A stretch of DNA of 64,000 nt from Atopsyche davidsoni (Eukaryota > Arthropoda > Insecta > Trichoptera > Hydrobiosidae): contig JAILWY010000015.1 of NCBI GenBank assembly GCA_022113835.1, positions 3,296,001 to 3,360,000 on the forward strand, written 5' to 3'. The number at the start of each line of letters is the position of its first letter. Positions within the stretch are counted from its first letter, which is position 1. The notes under the pieces were generated by a model. It saw only the letters and a program-made list of their open reading frames with translations, ran no database searches and was not told where the DNA came from. Both the position numbers and the translations under genes were made by a program. This document shows positions 47,600-59,025 of the stretch, piece by piece.

Positions 47600-49280
47600 A
47601 TAAAATTATGATATCATTTAACACAGTATAATAAATAAGTAAATACGAATGAAGTTAAAGATTGACCTGCGTACAATGATAAAATAGTTTTAAAAAATCT
47701 TTAAGACATAAATAAGGCATGATCAAATTACCACTCTGATAATAATTCAAACAACTTTTATCATTATATTTTAGTGATACTATTCAACATTTTCCTCTAT
47801 TCCAAACTTAATCGGTCAGTTGTCTCTTATCACCCTATTAATATTATTCGAATGAATAAGCTAACGATCTACAATTTTTTCGCCAGTTCCAAGTCTTAAC
47901 CACAGAAAAAAAACTATTAACTTTGAGTACTTCACAAGAGTATACAATTATATAATCACTTCTTTATTACAAGACAATAACACATTCTTTAAATGTTAAA
48001 GATTCGCAATCGATATATATCTATAAATTCAGAAATATCAAAAAACGAGAGTGCCTCAGCCTCATCAAATTTTTACAATTTTCCAACGTATCAGGTCTGA
48101 AAAAAACAAAAAATTGAGTAACTTGTTTCAAGTTCTTTAAAATAGCCGTACTACCGAAACGGATACGTAAGAACATTAATCAAAGCTTAATGGAGAATAC
48201 TTAAGAAAAAAAGTTCACCAACAATCGAAATAGGGCATAGGTTTATTTCGGCCTTAGCTCACAGTTTCAGAACGCGAATTCATTTTAGTTATGATTTATT
48301 TTAAATCATTATTTATTTTTTAATTTCATTCGTTTTAATTATATTTCTCATATTTTCAATGCATTTTCATAACGCTTATTTTAGTTTACCTACACAAAGT
48401 TTATTTCAAACGAAGTAATTTAAAAGCTAAAAGCATATTTGTCCAATACACGAGGGAAATTTAAATATTCTGAAAAACTGTTTGGTTTTCATTTCTTTTT
48501 GAGGTTTCATTGTAAATTTTGTGAATAAACACGATATATAATCGACGAGTACTAACACTGAAAGGTATAAACTGAAAATAAAAAATTCTACCCATAAAAG
48601 CTAGTCGAAAAACTACTGTATTGAAATATTATCAAATACACATTATAATTATTAAACAAAGCATATTTTTACTTAATAAATATAATATTTATACATAGAA
48701 CCATATTTTTTGCATCAACCATGTCAGATTTATTAACAAACAAAAAAGCTATAAATGCAAGAAGTTTTGTTAAAAAGAAAGGGAATTGTTGATTGATTTA
48801 TAATTTAAAAACAAATCACAAAGTTTGTCTAAGACACTAGTTTATAGAAACTAGTATTAAGTAAAGAAAAAACAATTTAAATTAGAAAACTATGTACAAC
48901 CTTTAAACCATGCCTAGAAAATAATTATTGAAGTATAACTCAAACAAAAGGTTTTTTAAACATCTCAAGTCTCGTCTAATAGATATTCAGAATTAAAATA
49001 TAAAAAAACATATAACGTTTAATATTAGATAACGAAAAATGAGCTTAAAAAACTATGTATAATAGACTATAACTTTATTTTACATAATAAATATTTAATA
49101 TTTTTTAATTAGTCGTTAAATATAACAATCAATAAAAAAAATACTGCTGCTGTTATTCGTATTTTTATCATTAAAAAGTAAGTACATTTGAAGTCTGCTC
49201 ATTTTGTGTGATTCTACGTGTTTTTAACTCCCTGTATAGTTCCTTTATGAAAACGCGTACTTAAAACGTGTTAAAAAACA
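47600..49280. other. A+T-rich non-coding DNA
   Basis: Nothing recognisable; possibly intronic if the exon at 47508-47577 is real. Confidence 0.35.
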
Positions 49281-49289
49281 CTTGAAAAT

Positions 49290-49560
49290 TTTGATCGGTA
49301 ATATTCAAGTATCCAGAAACCCGCCTTCATTTGAAGGCTCGTTATCGGGACGGCTCAAATTCACCGTTAAGCTTTTAAACGTCCACCAGTGTTTGAACGT
49401 TTTCAGCCCTCCAGTCTCGTTATTTCCCTTTGAAGCCTCGTTAAGGGATGTAGAACCTGCCTCCCGCCCACCCCCGGTCGGAGTCTATCGCGATATTCCC
49501 TCTTCCATCATTTGTGCCAAAAAAATGCAAAAACACCACCCATCCGATATTTAAGGCCGT
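49290..49560. other. G+C-richer island with a 90-codon frame
   Basis: The plus-strand frame 49282-49554 contains proline- and serine-rich segments but no known domain. It may be a regulatory module or old repeat. Confidence 0.25.
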
Positions 49561-50994
49561 TTGAAATTCTAATATTTTGTGTGTGTATTTTTTTGTAATT
49601 ATTTGCCAATTTTGATTGAATTATTAGAATCTGGTTCAGCAGACTCGCCCAGACTAACCGAATTTGAAATAAATTAAGCGAGAAAATCAGATGCTTGTTT
49701 TCGATGTATTTTTATTTTATTGATTCAATGAATTTTATTATTAAAATAACAAATAATTCTCAATTCTGGATTACAGACTTTTTATTAATGATTAATCGAT
49801 ACGAGCATATAATAAATCACATCAATGTATTAAAACGATAGCAACAAAAAAATAATAAGACTGACAGTAAACAATATCTAAACATGTTTCTTAAGCTTAT
49901 TTCTCACAAGAAAATTTGCTTTTAAAGAATCCGGTAGTCGAATTATCACAAAACTTGTCTAGAAAATAAATCAAGGGTTCCCTAAATTGATTCTATAAAT
50001 AACAACATGCAAAACGAAATCGAGTCGACTTCAAAATAAAAAAAAACCGAAGAAAAATACGTTTTGTTTAGATTCCAAAAACTTTGCATGACGAATGGCG
50101 AAGTTTTAATAAAACGGAAACTTTTGTTAGGACAATTTTTTATGCTTTTCTTGTATTTTTTTTTTAAGTAGAAGCTTCCATCTTGTAGCTGTTTCTAGAA
50201 GTTTTGTGCATTACCAAAGAACGGATTGTAAATCCAGAAGCGAAGTAATGAAATATATGCGCCGCAAAGTTTTCTTTGAAAGTACAAAAGTAGTTAGTCA
50301 TGGTCGATGATTATTGTTTCTATTTTCTTTCTGTTCAATGTCGCTGATGTCGCGGAGTTATGCTGATAGTTTTTGTAATAAATCAAAATAATAGCACGAT
50401 TTATAAAGACGATACTTTAAAAACTTCATACACGAGTTTGATTTAATTTGTAAGACTCCATATTTAAACCTGCTTTTTCAATCTGAAAAAATCATCGAAA
50501 AGCGAAAGCTCCAACTAAAATAAAAATAAATAATTTAATATTGCCCTAATGACATTTATGAAAATGATTGTTAATCAGTTTATCAACATGAGAAAAATGA
50601 AAAATGAGAAACCAAAATAAATAAATGTCAAAAGTTCTGCTATTAAAGGATCCAAAACCCAGAAACATCGTTCAGAATCTATTAAGTAGAGGTGTTAAGT
50701 TTAACATGCACATGCATCAAAACACACATGAGAATTTCGTCAAAGTTCACTTATTTAAAGCCAAAACAAATATGAATAGCTAAATGGCTGGGAGATAACG
50801 AACATTCTTGATTGTGAGCGTTTTTGACTTTTGAAAGCCTTTCAGGGACATGAGCATTGAAGTGAAAAATGGACATTTTAGTAGAAGACAAATATTCAAG
50901 TCTTTACATGAACTATTAAAAAAAAAACATCTCAAAAAATAAAATACGTAGAAGTTTTAACAACTATAATGTTTATTTTTTAATATATATAATA
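49561..50994. other. A+T-rich non-coding DNA
   Basis: No gene, RNA gene or element seen. Confidence 0.4.
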
Positions 50995-51002
50995 CTTTAG
51001 AC

Positions 51003-51149
51003 ATGTGTTTTTCAAACTGTGGGTCACGACTCAGGTGGGTCGCAGGTAAAAGAAAAAGACAATCGTTTGTAGGTCCTAAACTACAATAAGTCGCCAGAAT
51101 ATTTTAACTTACAATAGGGTCGCGTATTCAAAAAGGTTGAAAAACACTG
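51003..51149. mobile_element. hAT miniature element with perfect target duplication
   Basis: The ends ATGTGTTTTTCAAACTG and (reverse of the right end) CAGTGTTTTTCAACC are inverted repeats of the hAT type. CTTTAGAC flanks both sides exactly (50995-51002 and 51150-51157), an 8-bp duplication matching the hAT pattern nTnnnnAn. It is 147 bp and non-autonomous, and related to 53234-53398. Confidence 0.85.
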
Positions 51150-51157
51150 CTTTAGAC

Positions 51158-51832
51158 AAATAAGATGTTTAAAATGAGAAGGATTTAAGTTTTAAAAAAA
51201 AAGGTTTTGTTTGAATGTAATTTGATATAAAAAAAATATTTTATTATTAAAAAAAAAAAAAAGAGTTTCCGAAAATGTGAAAAATTACCCTTTTTTAGTG
51301 AAAACATTTAGCGTGACGGTATCAGGATAACAGAAAATGACAAGAGATATAATAAAAACGTGGCGAGGAAAGTGTCCCCGGGCGATGCGCCAGCGAAGAC
51401 GACCGCAAAGAGGGCTCATTCTGCGGTAGAAAAGATTCCCCTATCAAGATCTCCTCAGCAGCTACGGGAGTCTGATACTTTTGCAAGGAAACGATGCATT
51501 TTAAAGCACAGCTCCTTCATTTATATTCAGAGGGTATTAGGGCGGCATACTGGCGCAGGAAGCAGGGTTATTGCTCCGGAAGTGTCGTGCAATATACACC
51601 GCTCGACACGTGTGACTGATGATGTTGTCTTTTGAGATTGGGTGGCATTATCGTATCAATATATCTCCCTGTTACCAACCCGATGAGACAATAGATTATT
51701 TTAAGTTTGAATTTAATCTAGATGTTATTTACTATTGTTGAATAAAATGGCGCCCGCCAGACCGGCGCTGTTTTTTAAGTTTAAACTAGTTTAACGAGCC
51801 GACCAGGGTCCTATCCCTCTGTAATAATGAAT
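51158..51832. other. Non-coding stretch with a G+C-richer part
   Basis: About 51360-51640 is balanced in composition, with a 91-codon frame (51360-51635) that I do not recognise. Confidence 0.3.
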
Positions 51833-52634
51833 TGTTGGGATACAGCTTCCTATAAAAATAAGATTTAGTTGACTTTTAGAATTACTTGTTACTGATTTAT
51901 ATTTGAAAGTAGGTATAGAAATCATTACTTCGCGAAGTTATTTCCTTTGATTTTAAACCTCGCGCTTGTTTAAATACTAGATTTCTTTGTGTAATCCGAT
52001 AACCAGGAAACTAAAGTATATTTTACGATTGTGAGCACAGTTAATAAATAATTAGTTGATTGCCAAATTTTAATATGTTTTGAGTGCGTAATCTTCTAAA
52101 AATACTTTTCTTTGTTCTGAAACCGTATAAAGACCAGTGAGAGCCCCCAAAGGGCCAGTGTGTGTTCAACAAGTGTTCGACGTGTGTTCGACGAGTGTTC
52201 GAAGTGTCTTCATGGGGTAACTATGCCCGGAGACAGCACTCCGGTGAGACGTAAATTGCGATCTTATCGTTAATATCCGGCGAGGTTATGAAAGGTTCAT
52301 TCCCGCTGTGATGATCATAAGGACCTTACAAACCCTTATGAGTGGAAAAGCAACGCGCGTAGAAACCACGTCCGCGTGCGTGAAGATACGACCACGGTTT
52401 GGCGTATTCTGTGCTAACATCGCGTCAGGTGACGTAAATATCGTGGGAGGTATTATATACCTCAGTGAATATACCGCCGCGAGTTCGGAAGTATATTGTG
52501 ACGGATTGTCACGCAGTTTTTAAATTACCGACCCCTGTGTCGGCTCAAAAGTGAAGTAAAAGTGTTAAATGTAACATGTCTGGAAATCATATATTATAAC
52601 CAAGTTTGTAATAAAGTTTAAATAAAAGTTTACA
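51833..52634 (+). mobile_element. Possible solo LTR of a retrotransposon
   Basis: It starts TGTTGGGATAC and ends AGTTTACA (TGT...ACA termini), flanked by TGAAT and TGAAC (four of five bases match). Inside are TATAAA (52126-52131), an initiator-like CAGT 30 bases on (52156) and AATAAA (52610-52615), in the order U3-R-U5 requires. Neither a primer-binding site nor a polypurine tract is adjacent, hence solo. It could instead be a cellular promoter and first exon. Confidence 0.4.
52157..52210 (+). repeat. Short tandem GTGTTCGAC-type repeats
   Basis: Four to five imperfect copies of a 9-12 base unit (GTGTTCAAC, GTGTTCGAC, GTGTTCGAA) just downstream of the putative initiator. Confidence 0.6.
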
Positions 52635-52899
52635 TGAACGAAGTCTTTGAATCACCTACAATACAGTCCACTGATAGCTTATGAACCTTGGCGAATTTGT
52701 AAGCTAAACATCGAAGAAACAGAACGTCTATCAGAAGTCTCGAAAGCGAGAACCATACCTGGTAGCGTCGTCAACACTCCCATACTTGAAAATCTGTTAT
52801 ATCAAAATCAATTGCGCAAGTGTTTTATTTTATTAAAACTAAGCCACTATTCGCTATCGATTCGTTTGTGATCGACTTGCAAGTATCAGCACTGCACTC

Positions 52900-53100
52900 T
52901 GCACGGGAAGCTTATGCAAGGAGGTAATGGGCGCCGCACTGGAGCCTCCATCCAAATGCAATAATCGCCATAATGACATGCAACCGGGGCTGCATTGTTT
53001 CTGAGCACCCTGCCACGGCGCGGTAATGCAGCCAATAACTGCATTGGTTAAGGAACTTTGAGAACTCTATGACGTCATAAGCACAAGGTAACCAACCATA
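52900..53100. promoter_or_regulatory. Candidate regulatory island with CRE and CCAAT words
   Basis: It contains AATGCAG/CTGCATT inverted words around a CCAAT box (about 53024-53044), several CAATAAT/CATAATG words and ATGACGTCAT (about 53069-53078). No frame. Inference from motif density. Confidence 0.3.
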
Positions 53101-53233
53101 CTATATATTAAAAATATTCATGCGAAGCAGGTAGAGTAAAATTGTACGAAAATGTTGTATGAAAAGCAATGAGATTTTAATTATCCATCAATAATAACCA
53201 CCACGAATCAAAAAACATAATCTCATTGTGAAG

Positions 53234-53398
53234 CAGTGTTTTTCGACCTTTTTGAATACGCGACCCCTTTGTAAGTTAAAAAATTCTAGCGACCCCCCAG
53301 GCCTAAGGCCTCAATAAAACAATTTATTTATTGTAGTTTAGGACCTACAGACAATTGAATTTTTATTTTATCCGCGACCCATGGGTTGAAAAACACTG
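53234..53398. mobile_element. hAT miniature element, older copy
   Basis: Ends CAGTGTTTTTCGACC and (reverse of the right end) CAGTGTTTTTCAACC are terminal inverted repeats. The interior shares TAGTTTAGGACCTACA with the element at 51003 (in reverse). Target duplications have decayed. Confidence 0.75.
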
Positions 53399-53848
53399 GT
53401 GAATAGTATAACTCAACTGTTATTATAAACAATGATATAAAATAAACAGTTAAAATCGGAGATACTATCATGTACCTCAATCCATGCGCCATTATATTTT
53501 AACTACCCATCAATTCTGACGTGAGCTTTATAAGTAAGAATTTATTTTTTTAATTTAAAAATTAATTCTAAACAATAAAAAACTCTTTGTGGTGTTATTA
53601 ATTTATATTGTAGTGACACAGTCCCACGCAACACTCGACAGCACTCCAACTCCACGTCCAAGAAAAATAGCCCTGCCCTGTCAAACACACTCTCGCCTTA
53701 CAAAGCCGCTCTCCGGCGGGCGAACCGCCGCTCGGAGGCCAGGCCCGTTGTACCCAGTGCGCGACGAGCGGACAGCCCTGGCAGAACTTAGAAAACACCA
53801 TCAAGGTTGTCGTATTACTTGATTCAAGCTGTATTAACCTCCTCGTGT
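53399..53848. other. A+T-rich DNA passing into a G+C-rich patch
   Basis: About 53630-53820 is G+C-rich, with overlapping 77- and 68-codon frames on opposite strands, neither recognised. Confidence 0.3.
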
Positions 53849-53849
53849 T

Positions 53850-54115
53850 TCTGTGGTTGACGTGTTAGTATACCAGTCGTGGGATTCCGCGTTAAAATTA
53901 CCGAAGAGGATATGGTATTACTGAGCTTGAGCGGTATAAACCACCTTATGGTTATGTGATCTGTGTGCCTGCTTAGCAACCATGGAATGCCGCGTTCAAG
54001 TTACTAACAAGTTTATGATATAACTTAGCTGGGGCGTTATCAAAAACTTCGTAGTTATGCGGTTAGCATGTTGGCTTATAAGCAAGGGATCCCAGGTAAA
54101 TAATTAAATTCAACA
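53850..54115 (+). repeat. Degenerate tandem tRNA-like units (about three copies)
   Basis: Three collinear blocks start near 53855, 53950 and 54053 (steps 95 and 103). Each has a GGTTA(T/G)G(T/C)G-type start and a GATTCC/AATGCC core. The first two also have a GCGTT(C/A)AA-type B-box remnant, which is not preserved in the third. It looks like a decayed tandem tRNA or tRNA-SINE array. Confidence 0.4.
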
Positions 54116-54429
54116 AAGTTTTTAGGTTTAAGAAAAAAGAAACCCTTTTGATGTTGATTGGTCTAAATGCCGAAGATATCAATAGTTTTAAATATTAAAT
54201 GGATGTGTGCCATATAAGAATACTAAGGCTCTTTTATTAAAAAAATCTAGAAGTAACAGACAAAAAAATAAAATGATGATTTTGAATGAAGCATCATATT
54301 TTTTTTATAATTATTGTAATTGCAAGTGAAAGCGTGTTCTGTAAATAATTAGTTATCAATTTAAATAAACTCAAGGCCACACAGAATTTAATCCCGATCT
54401 ACTTTGGAAAAATCAACAATGACTCCATG

Positions 54430-54700
54430 CCTTTATTTTCGCGGGCAGGGCGTTGCAATGAGCTTGTAAGCAGATACACAAATAGTTAAATTCCTTTGAA
54501 GTGTTTCGCAGGGGAGGAAGCCTCCCTCCTCATCCAAAGGGTGAAAACTCCATTGTACAGCCTTCGTGTCAAAGGGCGAGATAGCGTTCAACTTTGCTCG
54601 GCGGCTGTATATCCAGCATACACACACTTGCGATGAGTAGCCCGTGACCCATTTGGCTTGCGATATTATTGTTTGCCAACCTGTACTTGGTGACATTTAA
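54430..54700. other. G+C-richer island with an 87-codon minus-strand frame
   Basis: The frame 54433-54696 (minus) is compositionally protein-like but matches no family I know. No good splice sites bound it. It may be a regulatory element. Confidence 0.25.
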
Positions 54701-57340
54701 TACTTGCTCAAAGGAACGCAGTATTTTCCGACTCAATTACTAAACCAGATCTACTTAGGCGTAAGTTTGATGATGTCATGATCTGCTGATTAATTTATAG
54801 CCATGCAACCTGTGTGCTACTAAGCATTCAACCTACACATAGTTTATCAAACATACATTAAATTCGCTGTTATATGCAGAAGTCTTTATGACAAATCAAA
54901 TAAAAATAAAATTTCTGACAATATAGAGAAACGTAGCGCTCTAAGAAGCATTTTGTGTCTAAAAAAATATTTCATTTGAGCTCAAAGAGTAAAAAGTTTA
55001 AAATAATAAATTAATAAAGTATATCACTTCTATATTCTCGAATTTTACTTGTTTTATTCTGGTGACATATTTTTCTTTGCGAGTGAGCTCATGTCTAAGT
55101 TTCCTGAATTATTTATTTTCATTTAAATGTTTTTGTAGCAACTATTGCAATTTTTTTTAAAAACGCTCACATTCAATAAGTTTGATTAGAAACCTTTTAC
55201 CATTTTAAATAAACTACGCAGATAAACCACATCAAATTGTTTTAACACAGGGTAGTTATAATGGTTATGTTTATTTGACGGTTTTCGTGACGAGTGTGTG
55301 ATTTAACAAATATACTGTTCATGCTTATATAAATCACGAAAATCAAAAAGCTGGTTATAATTTGAATCACAGTTATGTATGAAAGGGAAGTTGGAAAGGA
55401 AACATCAGACACACAATTCTAGCATTCGCTAATAAAGTTTGGACAAAGCACCAGCCACAGCAGATGGCGCATTATTCAGTTATACTGTTTAATATTATCA
55501 TATCAAAATATAACGCTTTATACAAAAATAATAACGAAACTTTAAAATTTGATAAAATGTGCGTAGATATTTGGACACGAGATAAGTGGCAGTTCTAGTT
55601 AACTATTTATTAAATAATATAATATCTCACATGGAAATAATGAACATATCAATTGCACACATCTTTCGTGCAGATTTAAAAAAAAATATTTTTCCATATA
55701 AGTTTACGTTGTAATTAAATGAATGTGCGATTAATAAAAAGACTTCAGCACTGTCAAATATATATTAATGTATCGTACTTTGGTTTCATGGCACAAATAT
55801 ATTTGCGACATGGTGTTTGTTCATTAGCGCTAATATGCCGCGGTTGTGTCGTCAGAATAGATCAAATTGCACCGCTAGTGTTTTGGTTCCACGGGAATTG
55901 TTCAGCATTGTAAACCTTTTGAATCGACGCCGAGTATTTGATCCCTGGTTAGATAGTACAGCTTCGCGATGAATTGGCTTTTACATGGAACTGTTGACAA
56001 AGCACACAATGCGCTGGTACTGTCTCTATACTAACTTGTCATTTATGTAACGATTCCATTGAGTGGCTTATGTGTCTATCACAGTTGAATACTGTGATAT
56101 GTCAAAACCACACAACCCCATATACGACCAATACAATGTTTAACTATTATTAAATAAATTAAACACATTGCTTTTGTGTCTATTTACTAAAATTCACATA
56201 GATTATATAAGAAAAAAATGTATTATTAGGTTTGCAAATCGTATAACCTGAACTTCCTAAAAAACCATATGATCCTCATATCTCCGGTGGCTGTTTGTAC
56301 AAAAGATTAAAACCAAAAATAAGCGTTGAGACCATCTATTGAACAAACATTTTTAATTTAATAAATTATAGCTAGGTTAGATACATTTAGGCAATTCGAT
56401 TGATACAAGTCCAAATGTTAATAAGATTGTATTTCTGAAAATTAATTTTTATTTCCAAAAATACACAATTGAAACGAATAAGTTGTTATCTATCAAATAT
56501 TTATTAAATCTTAAATATAGCTACTGATATATGTATTATAAATTTCAAGCTATTTTCTCTGGCTTAAAAACCAATCAACATCTTCTTTAAACGTTTTAAT
56601 TGAATTGGCAATTTATACTTTACTTATTTTCTGCTCTCGGGGCTACGCCGCGAGGCTCGCGTACTATACGATAGTATTGTCACACAAATGCATTTATTGG
56701 CTTAAATAGTATTGAATGTCGATTAAAACTTCTGTGGATATCCACAATAATGGACAATTCCACGGATGGTATATTTAATTAAATGATTAAACCAAAGCCG
56801 TTTAGTCTTGTTTTGTCGCTCGTTTTTGGGTTTGAAATTTAATTTCGCACCGCAAAACCAAATCATTGTCATTTTTGTTTCATTTAAAAATAAATTACAA
56901 ACAATACTTAAAAAGTCATTATTCAAATCCTAAAATTATAATTATTATATCCTTGTCTGTATATATTTATTTAAGTTAGAAAATTACTTGTGTACGTTAT
57001 GACAACTTATGAATACATAACATGAACAGATTAATAACTCATCATTAAAATAATTATTTAACCTGTCTAAAATAAAATTATTTAATGATACCCAAACAAA
57101 CCTTTATTTTTAATAAATAAAATAAATATAAATTTAATATCACACTTCACCTATACGCGAATAATATTTTAAAAAACTTTGAAAAATATTTTTATTTTGT
57201 TTTTCGCTTATATTCCCAAGAGACAATGCTTACAGTATTAGAACAATACAATAATAAAATTAAGACATTTTTTATCAAATTTTAGCTATACCACGTAAAA
57301 CTGTTATATCCTTTTACTGAACAAATCTCTGTATATTCAT
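54701..57340. other. A+T-rich non-coding DNA
   Basis: A small CpG patch lies near 55830-55990. No gene or element boundary recognised. Confidence 0.4.
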
Positions 57341-57344
57341 AATT

Positions 57345-58440
57345 TTCTTAGGGAGAATACTGTAGAGGGAATCCGAGTTCTTCAAGAATGCAGTTTTATA
57401 TTCAAAGTGATGCATGGTTAATAAATGATTGTTTTATTATTAAGGTTACATAACTAGTGTTCATATCGATAACTGTGGTAGAAACTAATAAGAAACTTTG
57501 TAACAAGTCCGCGACTACCTGGATGGCATACCGCCGAGCAGGCATCTATATGTATACTCATAGATTTCTTAGAGAGAATACTGTAGAGGGAATCCGAGTT
57601 CTTTAACAATGCAGTTTTACATTCAAAGTGATGCATAGTTAATTAATACTTGTTTTATTATTGAGGTTACATGAATAGTGTCCATATTGATAACTGTGAT
57701 AGAAACGAATAAGAAACTTTGTAACAAGTCCGCGACAGCCTGGATGGCATACCGCTGAGCAGGTATATATGTCTCCTCAGTGTTCTTAGGGAGAATACTG
57801 CAGTGGGAATCCGAGTCCTTCAACAACGCATATTTTCGTTCAAAGAAAGTATTCAGAGTGTTGCATGGTTTAAGTATAAATAATTGTTTTATCATTAAGG
57901 TTACATGACTAGTGTTCATATCGATAACTGTGGTAGAAACTAATAAGAAACTTTGTAACAAGTCCGCGACTACCTGGATGGCATACCGCCGAGCAGGCAC
58001 ATATGTCTACTCGTAGTTTTCTTAGGGTGCATACGAGTCCTTCAACAATGCAGTTTTACATACAAAGAAAAGATTCAGAGTATTGCATGGTTTATAAATA
58101 ATTGTTTTATCATTAAGGTTACATGACTAGTGTTCATATCGATAACTGTGGTAGAAACTAATAAGAAACTTTGTAACAAGTCCGCGACTACCTGGATGGC
58201 ATACCGCCGAGCAGGCACATATGTCTACTCGTAGTTTTCTTAAGGTGCATACGAGTCCTTCAACAATGCAGTTTTACATACAAAGAAAAGATTCAGAGTA
58301 TTGCATGGTTTATAAATAATTGTTTTATCATTAAGGTTACATGACTAGTGTTCATATCGATAACTGTGGTAGAAACTAATAAGAAACTTGGTAACAAGTC
58401 CGCGACTGCCTGGATGGCATACCGCCGAGCAGGCTCCTGA
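57345..58440 (-). repeat. Tandem array, five copies of a 218-234 bp unit derived from the SINE-like family
   Basis: The anchor AACAAGTCCGCGAC lies at 57502, 57723, 57957, 58175 and 58393 (steps 221, 234, 218, 218). The last two units differ at only about three positions. On the minus strand each unit holds an ATATAAAACTGC...CTCCCTAAGAAAA-type block found in copies A-C. Translated, it keeps F-E-C-K-T-A-L-L-K and Y-S-I-L. Frames of 60 and 125 codons on this strand are repeat-derived. Confidence 0.85.
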
Positions 58441-58690
58441 AAGATACCTGTTCCACGCTATTCAATTCCGACGGTGTTGTTGGAGAACTCATCGCGTATT
58501 CCTGCCGCATATCTCACCGCGGGCCGGGAATACACATTAGTGTGGCCACGTCGCCGTTTGCTATTCCACTCGTACACGAAGTATGCCACCCCGATACTCC
58601 TCGGCGGTATAATGTCCAATGTGTCTAAGTGCAGTCGTAAAATATCGCCGCTATGTTCACCTAATACAAAAATTTATCAAATAGTATAAA
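58441..58690. other. G+C-richer flank of the tandem array
   Basis: CpG-containing DNA with an unrecognised 71-codon frame (58474-58689). Confidence 0.25.
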
Positions 58691-58714
58691 CAACAAGTTA
58701 TACGATTCGAAACA

Positions 58715-58735
58715 TTATATATATATATATATATA
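58715..58735. repeat. (TA)n microsatellite
   Basis: Uninterrupted TA run. Confidence 0.9.
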
Positions 58736-58799
58736 AAACTTTTTTATACGCATTCTGAATATCTTATACTATTCTAATACGAATACTTACTTATGTAAT

Positions 58800-59025
58800 A
58801 TCAAATGTGTTCGGATACTAAAGAAGCGTAAGGTCTCCTATTTTGGCCACATTTTTCGTAACAGCTGATTGTCCAAGGAAAAATCGAATGTAGATTGGAA
58901 CGAGAAAGTTTACGTGGATGCGAAGTTTGCGTCAGTGGCTGGAGATCGCAAGTGCGGCAGAATAGAGATATGTTCGATAAAATGGTCAACAGCCTCCGAT
59001 GAGGAGAGGCATCAGAAGAAGAAGG
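58800..59025 (+). pseudogene. 3' end of a LINE reverse-transcriptase frame (frameshifted)
   Basis: Across frameshifts the plus strand reads KVSYFGHIFRN, LIVQGKIECR, TWMRSLRQWLEIASAA and RDMFDKMVNSLR then stop. This is the C-terminal signature of insect non-LTR retrotransposon polymerases (GHI-R, V-QGKIEG-R, W-RNLR-W, A-A). An internal stop and at least two frameshifts show it is dead. The tail GATGAGGAGAGGCATCAG with GAAGAAGAAGG is the one shared by the SINE-like copies. Confidence 0.75.

Noticed and set aside
57623..58000. 125-codon minus-strand frame as a gene
   Set aside because: It spans more than one unit of the tandem array and repeats its own sequence; it is repeat-derived.
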